Shown piece by piece: positions 1 through 12,675 of a stretch of DNA of 64,000 nucleotides. Source of the stretch: Portulaca oleracea (lineage: Eukaryota > Streptophyta > Magnoliopsida > Caryophyllales > Portulacaceae); NCBI GenBank assembly GCA_029582165.1, contig CM055879.1:31654830-31718829 (forward strand). Direction: 5' to 3'. Position 1 is the stretch's first letter; every line of letters starts with the position of its first letter. The notes under the pieces were generated by a model. It saw only the letters and a list, made by a program, of their open reading frames with translations, was not told the origin of the DNA and searched no databases. The position numbers were made by a program, and so were the translations under genes.

Positions 1-140
1 AATCCTCATACCACACTTCACCAGTTTGCATTAAAAACGCAGTATCCAAAACCGTTATCAAACAACATCCTACAATGAATTTTCCGATTTGCCCCCAAAA
101 CCCCCCACCCACCCCCAAAATAAAAGATAAAGTACCTCAC

Positions 141-877
141 CTATGCCATTTATATTTGTCATTGGTCAAATCAAGCACATAGAGATCATCCGTAGAATGC
201 CCAGCTGGACCGATCCCGCCCTACCAACAAGCAACATTGACAGCTCAATTTCACCAACAATGACAAGTAAAACAGATTCACATTGACTGCAGGACAATAA
301 ATTTGATGCTTTTACAACCAAACCCACCTGAAAGACAACCATAGTTCCCACAGCAGCAGCTGTATGTGCTGCCCTGGGCGAAGGTGGCTCCCCAGCCGGC
401 CTAATTCTGTACAGTTTTAAACAAACCCAAGTAAAAATCACACAAACCAAATTGAATCAAAAGATATATAAATCAAGCAAAAAGATAGGGGTTACGACTT
501 ATGAGTCAAACCTAGTCCACTTCCTGGAGTTTACATCATAGCAATGAACAGAATTGGTAACCCCAGCTAGCCCTACACAAACACAAGATCAAACACAAAA
601 CAATCAACAAACCCACAAACCAGCCTATGATGAACCTGCTAGTCTAAGAACGAGACAGAGAGGGATGAGTACTGATGCCAGGGACGGCGGAGGCGGCGCC
701 GCTCTCAATGGCGGTGGCGCCGCCGAAGAGGATGAGCCGAGGACCATGCGACTTCGTCGGAGCGACGGCGGTGAGAGTGTGCGCACATCGAGGCCCAGGC
801 GCGTCGTCGTCGGAATCCCAAACCGACTCCAACGGCTTGTACATCGGAGCTGGCTGCAACCACGGCTTTGATCCCAT
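141..877 (-). CDS. BSL1-like: BSL1-like Kelch-repeat Ser/Thr protein phosphatase, 5' part only
   Basis: This is the start of a BSU1/BSL-family phosphatase, which combines N-terminal Kelch repeats with a C-terminal PP1-type phosphatase and in Arabidopsis acts in brassinosteroid signalling. Four coding exons fit one frame: 877-673, 572-512, 406-328 and 220-141. All introns have GT-AG borders, and the codons split across introns rejoin correctly. They give about 141 residues starting MGSKPWLQPAP, with the family blocks DAPGPRCAHTLTAV, GPRLILFGGATAIE, PAGEPPSPRAAH, GTMVVFQGGIGPAGHSTDD and LYVLDLTND, which are the first Kelch blades. From memory it is closer to BSL1 than to BSL2/3. The start is the ATG at 877; the codon before it is TTG. 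The remaining Kelch blades and the whole phosphatase domain lie left of the window; 1-140 is intron. No stop or frameshift is seen, so the gene looks intact as far as visible. Confidence 0.9.
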
Positions 878-1200
878 CAACTTCTTCGCTCCGAATTAGG
901 GTTAGCAAATCAAAATTGAAATTCCATCATGATAAATCGGAACCCTAGGCAGCTGAACAGAGGATCAAACAAGTTTGAGGAAAGAAATCTGGATTAGAAT
1001 TCAGAGGAGGTGGAATTGAGGAATGTTGTCGAATTGAGTGTGTGAAGGGAGACAAAGGAGAGGAGAAGTAGGGATGAAGGCGGAGGAGTTTCGAAAATGG
1101 CGGAAAGTGTGGAATGAGCGTAGTGATAGTGCAGGGCAGGGGGGTGAGTGAATGAAAGAATAATGATGATTGCCAAATTAGTCAAAGCCGTTGAAGTAAG
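878..1200 (-). promoter_or_regulatory. probable 5' UTR and proximal promoter of the BSL1-like gene
   Basis: The sequence directly upstream of the ATG at 877 is purine-rich on the plus strand, so pyrimidine-rich on the coding strand at about 1000-1110. This is common for plant 5' leaders. No clear TATA box was fixed and the transcription start cannot be set from sequence. Confidence 0.35.
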
Positions 1201-3364
1201 GGTAGCATTGTACCAAGTAGACTTTGTATACTCTAGTCTCTCATTGTACTAGCTGGTTGCGGTTTGTTCCTAAAATCGCAAAACTAAACACACACATAAA
1301 TAGAGTAGCACTGATTTTAGGGTAATTAAGTTACAATAAAATGATTTTTTAATATATTTATCCGTTCATGAGTGTTAATTTGTTTTGTAAGTTTTGATTA
1401 ATTAACCATGAGCATTCTGATGTGTCGAGTTGTCACATGGCGTTGTGCACTATATTGTGGTGTTTATAATGACTTGTATGTCTCAACCTCCTAAGTGCTT
1501 TTGGGGTTGAATTAAATTCAAGTTCATTATTTCACGTAGTATCGAGTAAAGTCATTGATGTTAAGTCGCATGATTGTCTATAAGTTATTAATTAATTGAA
1601 TGAGGATTCTTATATTAGTTGTCTATAAGTTATTAATTACTCTTATATCTAAAAAATCATTGAAAAGTATACATCGTGCGGTAAATTTGTTGCGAGATTC
1701 TTTGACACAAGACTTGTTATTCGAAACATGTATTAAATGTCACATTTCTGTCTGAATTTTAACACGTGTTGATTTTTCGAACATATAAATTTTCATCTAA
1801 TAAGGGGATAGTTCTTTTATGAAACTAGGTAAATTTTCTGATATTATATTAGTTTATATGAGCATTTCAAATGTGATGACAAATGATAACAAGAAATAGA
1901 GATAGAGATAGAATGTACTAATCTTCAAGTGATCGAATCAGATTCTATGGATTTGGATATTTAACATTTTGAATTCTTAGTTTGAATAAAATTTACTCTA
2001 AATTTAAACTCAATGATGATTTCTATTGATTAGAAAAATTTCAACATCTTAGGTCTCATATTGAACATTAGTGCAATGTGTAATTGCTTATAATTATAGG
2101 CGGTGTTGTGAACTTGCTACAATTATGATCGTTTTTCTTTTTTAACCCACTTGAGGATAATGGCTCTTAAGTTTGCCAACAAGTGCTTGAGTCAACCCGG
2201 GGATTCGATACTTGGGTGGAGCATTCCCTTTCTAGAGGAATGCTTGAAGCATTATGTGGAAGGCGAGCTGATGTATTGGGCTTTGACATTCCCTTACCCT
2301 CATACGCAACAGGCTCATTGGATATTTATTTTATTTCTGTTTTCCCAAAGGGAAGAACTTAGAACATTTTTATTATACTAGCTCTCAAACTAACACTCAA
2401 ATTCTCACTCAATCTGCTCCCTCGTTCCTTATTGCCTTCCTTATTTATAGATGGAGGGAATTATACAAAATGTCATTGCATACGTAAAACTTCTTAAAAA
2501 TTACATCATTGAAAGCATCATTCTTTCAAAAATATCTTTTTATCACTATTTCTTCTAATGATTCATCCATGTTTGTGTAGATATCGCTTCCAGATGTAGG
2601 TATCTTGTAGCGATAGGGGCTCAATGGGTTGAAGTATTTACCATCGTATAAAAAAAAAATAACTATTCAAAGGCTATCAATAAAAGACTGAAACTTAGGT
2701 TGTTGACTAGTAAATTCTCTAAATGATTGACCTTGTTATGTAAGGGGCATTACAAGAACAAAAGGGAATAAAACGAGACTACAATGAAAAGGTGTGAGTT
2801 GAGATATCAGTGGCAGCGGCACATCATAAATGAAAAGGGAGGAGGAGAATTTAGCATTTATGATCGGTTAGTATTCTGTTATCAAAGTATGGAAATCAAA
2901 ATTGGGAGACTTTAAACAAAAAAAAAGGTTTTAGGTCGAATGAACCAACCTCTAAACTCAGTCCAATCAGACTTGTTTTCACTTTTTATGGATATAAATA
3001 TTTTTCAAATTTGAATTATTTTTCCTCAAATTGAATCAAACTGATTTGAACTTAAAACATACTATTGTTTTGCTTGTGCATTGCACAACATATTTCAATT
3101 TTTAGGTATTGATCATCACTCGTTTATTTATATTGATATTTGAATGGTTCTTGTGGGAAATAACTCAAATAAGTACTTTACATGCATAAAACATTAAAAA
3201 AAATATTAGTGATGTCATGCATAAATATAAATCTTAATTTCTATCAAATAATAAATAAATCATAATATAACTAACTTAGTCTTTTATTGTCAAGAGATTT
3301 AGGTGCAGAATACAGATAATGTCACTTATAAGAAAATATAATTCTTAAGGATAAGTTTAGGTGT

Positions 3365-3407
3365 TTACTTTCTCCTCTATTTTTGTGAAGGATAAGTAGT
3401 AGTCGTC

Positions 3408-3448
<41 letters not shown>

Positions 3449-3473
3449 TACTTTCTCCTCTATTTTTGTGAAG
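3365..3473. repeat. (GTA)n microsatellite between two copies of a 26-bp direct repeat
   Basis: A pure run of GTA/TAG triplets (about 3396-3449, with an initial GTCGTC interruption) lies between two identical 26-bp blocks, 3365-3390 and 3448-3473, both starting TTACTTTCTCC. The arrangement suggests slippage or a local tandem duplication that included the microsatellite. Confidence 0.9.
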
Positions 3474-3806
3474 ATATTATAGGTTTGTGACAACACTTCT
3501 TACTTCCTCATATAATAATTCCCATAAAACTAACGTCTATAGTTATGTTTAATCTAGTTTAAATTGCTTTTATATGAAACATTATGATAGAAAAAGGTCT
3601 AGATAAAATATTTAATTTAAGTATCAGTTATTATATTATTTTCAATTTAGTTTACATGTGTATCATACGTTTTACATAAGTGAATAATTGACTAGTCATT
3701 TGTGTGTAAAAAGTTTGTATTCAATATTGAGCTATCAAATTTTATATTTATAACTATCGAGTCAACGTGTGTGAAACACGCATTGGCCAAAGTCATATTA
3801 GTCATT

Positions 3807-3840
3807 TGTGTGTGTGTGTATGTGCGCGCGCGCACGTGTG
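3807..3840. repeat. alternating purine-pyrimidine tract (TG then CG)
   Basis: A TGTGTG run passes into TGCGCGCGCGCACG. Such alternating tracts can adopt Z-DNA in vitro. No gene is near. Confidence 0.8.
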
Positions 3841-4472
3841 TCCACACTGCTTATATATATATATATGTCCATATAATCTTCGTATATGTCCACATTGTCT
3901 ATTTCTTGACTACAAACTATCTATATCATGCCTACAATGTCTATGTACATGTCTATACTGTCTATGTACATGTCCACACAGTTTTAATATTACGCATTGG
4001 ATTAAGATCCACGACTCAGACTATGCTTCTTGTATTCTCACAATAAGACGCTTCTCCACATCATCCGTTCAATGAGTGTATCTATAGGGCCATATCCTTT
4101 TTCTTATTTTATGGAAATATCCTTAATAAGTAATATAAAAAGAGAGAGTTTTGTTGTGTATTGCAATCCACCTTTTAGCTTGTGCTCGCACGTAAATTTA
4201 CTCTTTCGACCTCAAATATAATCACCATTAGTTTGCCTTTTAGGTTGTGTCCACACATGATTTACACTTTTGTCCTCTAATATAATAACCAACAACTTGT
4301 CTTATATCTTATATTCACATGTGAATTTATTCTTTTATCCTCGAATACAATAATCAAGGATTCTGACATCAAATGAAAGTTAACCTACTAGACCTATCAA
4401 TTCGGCCAAGCCGGTTAAAATGGGTCAAATATATTTTTAGTTAGGATAAATACAAATTTGACATTAAAAATA

Positions 4473-5014
4473 GGAAAATTGGAATCTAATAAACCAAACT
4501 TTATGTCTATTTTGATCTAACAAACCAAACTTAACTTTTTATTTATGGCAAACTATACTTAACATAATATTTTACTTAGTGAACCTCCACCATTTTCCGG
4601 TTACCGGAAAAATGACATTGAGGTTTTTTTGCTGATTGAAATGAACAATGTGTTGGAAGAAAGGCTCGAGCAGCTGTTGTCTGAAGTGACAAAAATGGGA
4701 AATGAATTACAGAGAATGAGGGATGAGAGTCAAAACTTTGAGCGTCTTGATGAAGAAAATGTGAAGCTTAGAATCAAGTTTGACAAGGAGAAAAGGAAGA
4801 GGAAGCTATCTTCATTTGCCTTTTATTTCTTGCCAATAAAATACTCCACATCAGCAAAAAAAACCTCCATGTTATTTTTCCGATAACCGGAAATTGGTGT
4901 AGGTTCACTAAGAAAAATATTATGTTAAGTACAGTTTGTCATTAACAAAAAGTTAAGTTTGGTTTGTTAGATCAAAATGGACATAAAGTTTGGTTTATTA
5001 GAATCCAATTTTCC
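4473..5014. mobile_element. Mutator-like non-autonomous element with about 165-bp terminal inverted repeats
   Basis: The left end (from 4473, GGAAAATTGGAATCTAATAA) and the reverse complement of the right end (to 5014, GGAAAATTGGATTCTAATAA) match closely for about 165 bp, up to a shared TTTTTTTGCTGAT. The TIRs include an ATAACCGGAAA/TTTCCGGTTA motif. The roughly 200-bp centre carries an ORF (next entry). The end motif recurs at 33283, 34661 and 39059, where the first two ends and a 9-bp duplication at 34661 support a Mutator-like group. No clean target duplication is visible for this copy. Confidence 0.8.
4641..4886 (+). CDS. small coiled-coil ORF inside a long-TIR element, function unknown
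   Basis: This 81-codon ORF starts at the ATG at 4641 and ends at the TAA at 4884-4886. About the first 55 residues are strongly helical and charged, with heptad-like spacing (NVLEERLEQLLSEV, LQRMRDESQNFERL, EENVKLRIKFDKEK), so a coiled coil is likely. A basic stretch (KEKRKRK) follows, and the last part reads into the right TIR. I do not recognise a family. It may be a captured fragment of a host coiled-coil protein or an ORF belonging to the element. No promoter was identified. Confidence 0.35.
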   Translation: MNNVLEERLEQLLSEVTKMGNELQRMRDESQNFERLDEENVKLRIKFDKEKRKRKLSSFAFYFLPIKYSTSAKKTSMLFFR

Positions 5015-5525
5015 ACTAGACGCAGTTTAGATTTAGATAAATACTATTAAAATGGGTTGGATAACTAACTCTTTACAAAATTTATAGACAGAAAATGTAC
5101 TGTATATTTGTACTTTAAGTTATATTAAATATTTACATAGTGATTGTTGGGTGGTTGGATGTACAACTAGAGTACCTTAATTAGCATATGAAATTGGTAA
5201 TTCAGAAAACTAACAACTTATACCCAATTGCATGAGTGATGAACGAATATAATTTGTTGCACATAAATTAATATCGACGTCAGAATCATGAATGTGGCAT
5301 GCATTGCTAGGTCATAGGTATGGTTGTGTCATGAATGCATGATCTTGGTCCAATCTATATGTGGGGATTATATAATTAATATAAGTATACATTAAGATAC
5401 ATGGATATATGATATTTCTTTTGTCATGGTGTTATATTTTATAATAACAGCAATAGCAAATATATACATAATAAAATATGAATAACATTTTATTAATATG
5501 TAACAGTTCTCAATTTATCTAGCAG

Positions 5526-6374
5526 TAGACCTGTCAATATGGGCAGGTGGGCGGGTTACGGATCGGTCGTATATCGGGTTCGGGTAAATACGGGTCGGGT
5601 GTATTTCGGGTTCGGGTAAATACGGATCGGGTGTATTCCGGTTTCGGGCGGTTTGAGTTGGGTTTACGGGTCATGACCGCCCTTTTTCTCAGTCACTTAC
5701 AACTAATAAAATTGATTGTAATTAGTCAAAGACGTCTATGTAATGTATCATTTCATTCCAAGTTCGACCACCATGATATGTCATAGTTGTATTTACATAT
5801 TAATATACACCTAATGGACAAAATTTAACAATCTTCAAGTCTACAAGTATTATGCGGTTTACGTCAACAATCACGAATAACAATACTTATGAAATATATA
5901 GGGTTTTGGGATGCTAATATACTAAACTTTTGGTGTATTAGACAATAATGCACTGAACTTTGACCTTTGACAATAATACACTATTTTACTGAAAGAGATG
6001 AGAGAGGCGGGGCGGGAGTTTGAGGTTTCTTGAAAGAGTGAGTGAGTGTCTGTGTTAGGGTTTTGTTTTGGTCATTTGTTATTTGATTATTTCATTTGTA
6101 TATCTCTCTGCATATTTCCAAAACCACCAATATTTTACTTTTGGGCCTTAATTTTCATGGAATGGGCCCATTTTTTTTGCATAAGGCCAAAGTAGACAAA
6201 ACACTTAAAATTAAAGTAAAGTGTCGACCTAGCAGATCGACCCAAACTGACCCGACCGTTTTTACGTTCTTTGGGTCGTGTCATTTCGTCCCGGTCGAAT
6301 TCGTGTTCAAAACCTACTTTTTGCGGGTCGGTTTGGGTCGAGTTTCCGGGTCGGGTCGAGAATTGCCAGGTCTA
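5526..6374. mobile_element. non-autonomous hAT-type element, 849 bp, 8-bp target duplication TCTAGCAG
   Basis: The left end TAGACCTGTCAA (5526) and right end TTGCCAGGTCTA (to 6374) are 11/12 inverted repeats. Both are flanked by exact TCTAGCAG (5518-5525 and 6375-6382), the 8-bp duplication typical of hAT. The subterminal parts are rich in GGGTCGGG/CGGGTTCGGG words, unlike the AT-rich centre. No transposase is present. Relatives in the window are at 13505, 53201 and 55567. Confidence 0.9.
5893..5990. mobile_element. half of a Mutator-type MITE, nested in the hAT element
   Basis: The GGATGCTAATATACTAAACT start and the following repeated ACAATAATGCACTGAACTTTG words match one terminal repeat of the complete MITE at 46320-46581. 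Only one arm is present here. Confidence 0.7.
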
Positions 6375-6382
6375 TCTAGCAG

Positions 6383-7199
6383 TGATTATCTACCAAAATG
6401 TTATTTTTGAATGACAAATAGATCAAATTTGTCCATATATAATACATGAGGTTGTCAAACTTTGCCCCATGATGTTGTCAAATCCAATTTTAATTCAAGT
6501 TAATAAGAAAATAACAATATCTCTAGTTTCTAATTTCTATCAGTGTTTGTCGTTTGCCTTTTCTCTTTAAAGAAAGAAGGTATTTATATCCATTGTCCAA
6601 ATATTTCCCATACTTTTTATGCGATTTTGGAGGTAGTTGGGGAAAGATTAATATAAAAAAAATTAATGCCTTTAATTAAAATAAACCGTTAATATACTAT
6701 TCAATGAATGTTAAAAGTAAAATAAGAAAATAATAATAATAATGTCATTGAAATAATAAAGTAAGATAATATCAAATGAAAAAATAATCATAAAATAAAA
6801 TAAAAGAACTAATGGAATAATATATAAAATATTTTAAAATTACTAACATATTTTCAAAAAATTATTAATGGAGTTTATTTATTAACAAGGATATGAATTG
6901 TTAGAATGCATATGTTCGCACAAATGAAAAATAATATATTCATACAATGCAAGAAGTATAACATCTATAAAGAATAAAATATCAGAGGTTTTCTCAACCA
7001 TATATATAAAGAACTCAAACCAATAATATGTTGATTAGAAGATTTTGTAATCGAGAAATGTTGAATCATGAAGCAAGATGTGTTAACTTGAATTCATTTA
7101 CCTCACCAGTATTGCCTCCAAATTACTCCAATTTCAATATGTTCATTCATCATCAACTAGCAAGTTAGATACATGATATATCTATGTTTAATAAGTTAG
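6383..7199. other. AT-rich spacer, nothing recognised
   Basis: No ORF of interest and no terminal repeats identified. It contains A-rich low-complexity sequence at 6650-6850. Confidence 0.6.
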
Positions 7200-8880
7200 G
7201 GTCCTGAGTTTGTTGATCTTCCTGCCATTCATCTGGTTTTCAACTAGTGCCTTGAACTTCTTGAAATAAGAGAGTGTTTCATTCTTATGTTGCAGGAAGT
7301 AAACTCAAGTCTTTCTTGAGACGAATGTCAGCACGTAGTGCTTGCAACTCAACGATGACACATTGGTTGCACCCCATAGCTCCGAATGAATATAGCCCAT
7401 GACCCTCTCAGTTGTATGTTTAACCTTGGAGAAACTTACCATCTTCTTTTTCCTATAGACACAATGATCACATAACTCCATCTTGCCAACTGGTACGCTC
7501 CGCCCTTCTAACTTAGAAATGGCATTCCCTTCTTAGCCATGTGGCCTAGTCTCATGTGCGACAACCTCGTGCTATCGGCTTTTCGACTGTACAAATGGTT
7601 GTTGTAGTTCCAATCACTATAGATCCATGCAAGAGGCAAATACTTTTATATCCGGTTCCCTTATCACCACCATAGTGCCCTTGATTACCTTTACAATATA
7701 TACCATTCTCACTAGCGAACCTGCAATCGTTAGCCTCAAGAATACTAAAGAGATGAGAGTACAGGTCATGCCAGGAATATGACGAACCTTGTTCAATGTA
7801 CTACCAGTCCCTACAACCTTGTCGGCAGTGTCATCACCCATCATAAAAACATTAAAATCAACAATCTTATAAGACTCAAACCAGTCCCTATGAGGATACA
7901 TGTGGTTTGTACAAACTAGAATCAAGAACTCGTTTATCCCGTGCTCCCTCTACCTCGGGTAGTAGCCACGACATTATCTATAGCAATAAAACTATCTCCA
8001 TCAGATTCAAACTCGATGCGATTACAGATATCAGGTTTATATTCATTGTCTTTGACACCCCATTTCCGATCTTTCTCTTTAGCCCAACATGATTTCTTAA
8101 CATGACCCCGTTAGCGACAATAGATGTTGTTCTTACTCCCATGAGGATTCCTAGACTTAGAACAATTTTCAAACTTCCCTATACGATCGGGCCCCTTCGA
8201 TCATTAGTCTCACCTCTAACATTCAAGGTCTCACTAACCTCATGATTACCATCATAATCAAGCTTCTGTTTAGACAACAAATTGGATTTAATATCACTAA
8301 GATTCAAGACACCAATATTGCCATAGAGCATAATCTCCTTAAACTGTTTATATAAGGACAAAATCAAGTGAATAACCTTATTCTCCTCATCAATCTTAAC
8401 ATTTAAAGACTCTAAATCAGTAATAATAGAATCAAACTCGTTAATATGTGACTGCATAAGCGTACTTTCAAGCATACGCGACTTGTAGAGCTTCTCCTTC
8501 AAAAGATACTTGTTGGCAACACTCTTGGTCATATACAACTCCTCGAGCTAAGCCCAAAGCTTCCTCGGTTGCTCGTCATCTAAAACTGATCTTAGAACGT
8601 CCTTTGGCAAGCATAATTGGATGTCATCCAACGCTTTGAGTTCAGTCCACTCATTTGGCTTTAGACCGCTTACAATTCCATCCCCCAACGCCTTAAATGC
8701 TTCATCTTTCATTGTCGTGTCAGGCTTCGTGTCAAGATACTACATCACCTTCCATAGGCCGTGTTGAATGAGAAACACTTTCATATGTACCTTCAACAAT
8801 GTGAAACTTCTCTTCCCATCCAAATTTGGAATTTCACACTTAATGATTGAAGTCATATGATACCAAAGCTCTTATACCAA
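7200..8880 (-). mobile_element. decayed Ty1/copia LTR retrotransposon fragment (gag to integrase)
   Basis: Read on the minus strand, a primer binding site (TGGTATAAGAGC, 8879-8868) is close to the initiator-Met tRNA type. The gag ATG at 8856 comes 11 bases after it. Gag reads as the copia type but is broken by in-frame stops; 8538-8179 holds the gag middle (a CYxxK-like region is not clear). Then 7925-7617 holds the protease to pre-integrase part (TNHMYPHRDWFESY, VRHIPGM, LISL). About 7430-7205 reads as the start of the integrase core (SELWGATNV, YFLQHKNETLSYFKKFK). No reverse transcriptase remains left of 7200. The element is a dead fragment; the LTR right of 8881 was not delimited. Confidence 0.8.
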
Positions 8881-9937
8881 CTCAAGGTACAACCTGTAGA
8901 TTAAGCTGAAGCGAAACAGATATGACAGAAATTACACGAAATTAGGGAAGTGACAAAACTAATGAAAACAGACACCAGGAATACGCGGTAAATCCAAGAA
9001 CTGGGAAAAAACTCATGGATGTCGACAACAGAAAAATAATCCACTATGAGACAGAAGGAGTACAACACAATTAAAATCACAACTGGGTGAAAACCAAGGG
9101 ATGATAGCAACAAAGAAAAAATTTACAAGGCTGAAAAATCTTCAGATCGACAAATGAATTGCCAACGAAGGTTGAGCACTACTAAATTGCTTAGAGCCTT
9201 GAACACAAGACACATGACCATTTTGATTTGAATCCAAAACACAAAAAGAGTCGATCAGGGACTACGGAAGGAGCAACCTCAGCTCAATTTCATTAGCATA
9301 GCTAATACAATTTTTTCTCTATCAAATGAAGCCAATGAGCCTAAACCATTGATGAAACAAGTAAAGCACATTGACACGACTACAATCCAACAGAGTCCCA
9401 CCATTGGCATTCGACTGATAACCACCACAACACCGGGAACAACACACGCAAAATAGCCATAATGTCAAAAATTACCAGAAGGCCCAAACTAGAGCAACCT
9501 CAAGCCTAAAGGATTAGGGATCTTCAAGCCTACGACACATCACTAGATCAAGCTATATGGTCCTCTTATAGTTAACTTGTTGGGCACTTGCCACCAAAGG
9601 TGGGTGAAGAGTCCATTGATGGTCTAGCATTCACCAGATGATTTCTTTCACACAAGAGCTACAACTTGATTTTTTTACCAATATAACAATTTTTGAGTTA
9701 AGAAGTTAAATATTGTTCAAACTTTGAGTTGAAGAAGACATATATAGTCACTAGGTTTGATCTCATATCAAAGTTAGGTTCTATTCTTTTGGAAGGTAAG
9801 TAAGACTTATCTACATTTTACTTATTTCCCCTGTTTCTACTTATCCTATATACACTACCTATATTACCTAATATATTTACATATTTCTACATATACTATT
9901 TTACCTATCAATACCTACTCAACCGTACCTACACTAC
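8881..9937. other. spacer, possibly degenerate copia LTR/leader
   Basis: The stretch lies on the 5' side of the minus-strand copia fragment and may contain its LTR, but no second LTR copy exists in the window to prove it. 9830-9937 is rich in TACCTA words that reappear at 14490-14540, beyond the CACTA insertion. Confidence 0.4.
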
Positions 9938-10803
9938 CACTACTAGAAAACAGCTTATTTCCCAGCGTAATTTTCCCACCGAATAACAGCAATGGGAAAT
10001 TTCCCACTAATTTTCCCACTGTTTGCTATTTCCCACAATTTTTCCACAGGTAGAATTGTGGTGGGAAATTTCCCACTAGTTTCCCACTAATTTCCCACAA
10101 ACCAATTATTTTAATTATTAATTATTTTTAATATTTAATCTCCCACTAATTTAAAATTTAACACTTCCTCCCATCTCCCACATAAAAAAATTACCCCATC
10201 AACAATAATTTCATTTCCCTCTAACCTTATTTTACCAAAATTTAAACAAAATTCGACTCCCACCAACAATATTTTCATTTCCCTCTACTTTATTTTGTCC
10301 AAAGTTTAAGGAAAAATAAAAAAAATTGGGAAAATTTGTTTCCCACCATTATCTAATTCTCAGAACAGAACCCTAATTTGGCTAGTCCTTCGTTCTTCTC
10401 TCTACCTCATTCTTCTCTATGCTCCTCGTTCCTTCGTTCTCCTCTGGCTCGTTCTGCTCTTCGTTCCTTCGCTGTGGCTTCGTTCTGCTCTTCGTTCCTT
10501 CGGCTTGTTCGGTTCTCTTTATTCTGTTCTTCATCCATTCATCGCCATCAGGTTCGTCATGTTCGTCTCGTTTGCTGTGGCTTCATTTCTCTGGTTCTCT
10601 ATCGCTAGAACATACATCGCCATCAGGTTCTTCTTTCTTCTTATGGTTTTCATCCATCTATAATGCATGAGCTGCATCTCCAGTTGCTATTCTCCACATT
10701 GTGAATTAGATCTTTTAGGTTTTTTTTTTTTTGTTTTTGTTTACACTGATTCTCTGTTCAATTTGAAGAGAGTTCCTTTTAGCCTGTCCAACCCCGAGCA
10801 GCC

Positions 10804-12491
10804 ATGGATCATTCTCGGTATTATGCTCATGGCTACCAAGCCATCCCAGGTTTTTTTTTTTTTATTTTTTAATCTTTGTTGTACCTACTGGATTTTGATT
10901 GATCTAGGGTTTTTGGGGGGAATTTTTTTGGTTTGACTTGTATTGGATGAGAGGTTTGGGTTTAATTTTGGTTTGACTTTGAATGATTGGTTGAATTCTA
11001 GTTCTGGAGAGTGGAGTGCTTCAGTTTGGGGGTAATATATTGGTTTGTTTCGTTAATTGATCCGTTGGGTTGAGATTTGACATTTGAAGGATGAATAGTC
11101 TCCGATTATGAGAATATGTCATGAATTGTGGCTCTACTTTAATTTTTGTAACTAGGGAAGCCTGAATATGTCAATGGATTGATGTGATCATGTGCAACAT
11201 AATGTTATTCCTGTTTTAGTGCTTGAAAATTAGCTCAAAATGCATTCTTTATGCCAATAAAGTAATCTAGGCAAATCAAGCGCTAAAAGGTCACCTTTCT
11301 AAAAATTGTAAACCATCATGCTCTGAGCATTGTGCTGCTTCTTAGTTTTCATGGCAAACAAACAAGTCTTTATGAGGAATATAATAGAGTAAGCTTTTGG
11401 GTCAAAGTGGTGTGTTTGAACTCATAAAGCAGCATATTCCAGTAACTGCATAGAAGACTTACATATTCCAATAACAAGTCTTCCGGCCTGTACAGTAAGA
11501 GATCGAAGTATCCTGCTGGGTTGTTTTTCAGGCATGCTGGTCATAGGTATGCTTCTTCCATAATTATATCTTTGCAGTTGCTAGCTACTGGAATCTCACT
11601 CACTCTATGTCATTTGTGGCCAAGTAGAAATGGTTGTTTGGTTTATGTTTATGAGTTTGTTGGTGATTGAGGATTAATGTAAATGGTGGGTTATGGGTGG
11701 TATGATAAGGACAAAGTGGTTTACTTCCATTGAAATTCGATTGATCCATGGACAATTGCAAGTGTTTCGGATGATTGTTCAAGCTCTGCTAGAGGTGGAA
11801 CATTGCAGGTACATTAATTTACATTGTTCTGTTCCCCTATATTCATATCCATATTCATATTACTGTCTATAAAGTATTGAGGGTGATAGTGTGTACTTTG
11901 ATTATATTCAGATATGACGGGTGATGGATTTATTGTACAGGCTGGAAGCAGAAGTGCTGGCAGAGCTGGACCTGTTGGTTTGACTTGTTTTGGAGCGAAG
12001 GCATGAACATGAGCATCGTCTTCCTTGTTGTGGAATTGGTATTGGCTGGTTTTTGTAATGCCCCCTTACACTCCCTTATTCCTAATCTTTTCCTAATTTA
12101 TGTTTGTTATGAAGAAACAAATTGACTTGGTTGGTGAAGTTTGAATGTTGACTAGAATTCCTAGACTAACTAATCTTCTCGGTAAGAAGAAAAGCAGCTT
12201 GTATATAAATGTTAGATCAAACCTTAGGCTGAAGCTCTGCTTTATTCAAATATTAGAACCTTAAAACATGAATCAAAGTATATATAAATTCCGTAGAGTA
12301 TGGGGTTAGATAGTGAAGATAGTTTGAGACACTCAATGTTCCATTTTGCTTTCCATTTTTCTGCACCTCAGGGAGAATAACTCTTTAGGTTATCTGTCTT
12401 CATAGTAATTGATATGGTTGTTTCTCTGAAGGTTCATCATTGGTTTCTTCCTAGCTGGTATCCCGTGGTATCTTGGAGCATTGTTTCCTAG
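10804..12491 (+). pseudogene. captured exon fragments of an L18ae-like (60S L18a-like) membrane protein gene
   Basis: Two pieces match the plant L18ae-like family in the same order and strand. 10804-10849 reads MDHSRYYAHGYQAIP and ends at a CAG|GT donor-like site. 12433-12491 reads FIIGFFLAGIPWYLGALF, the hydrophobic core block of the family, after which the homology ends. The sequence between is intron-like or degraded. The upstream CT-rich stretch with several TTCGTTC words (10380-10620) may be the captured 5' leader. This is an incomplete copy inside the CACTA element, so not a working gene. Family assignment is from memory. Confidence 0.7.
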
Positions 12492-12675
12492 TCTGTTGCA
12501 AAAGAAGTGTCGATCAAAGAGAGAAGCCAGGATATATCGCATGCATTAACAAAAGAGACCGGACATCTCAAAACCAGTAAGAATCATATTTCCTAGAGTG
12601 ACTTTTAATTTGTCCATCTTTTTGCAACTTGTTCTACATCGTTTCCCGACTCTCTACTATGTGTGCAATCTTCAG

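Larger units (their letters stand above)
1201..4472. other. intergenic AT-rich DNA, no gene seen
   Basis: About 3.3 kb with no coding region I can support. A 76-codon ORF at 2151-2381 lies in a stretch with a GGATTCGATAC block resembling a tRNA-type B box. It could be an old SINE fragment, but the other SINE features were not found. The stretch also holds simple repeats listed separately and a poly-A run near 2650. Confidence 0.6.

Noticed and set aside
2151..2381. Possible tRNA-derived SINE or small gene
   Set aside because: A B-box-like word is present, but no A box at the right spacing, no tail and no target duplication could be found.
3396..3449. CRISPR-like array
   Set aside because: Pure triplet microsatellite in a plant nuclear sequence; no spacers.
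3702..4046. 114-codon ORF with many CVYV/HTVY repeats
   Set aside because: Produced by TG/CG and TCTATGTACATGTC-like simple repeats; no conserved domain.
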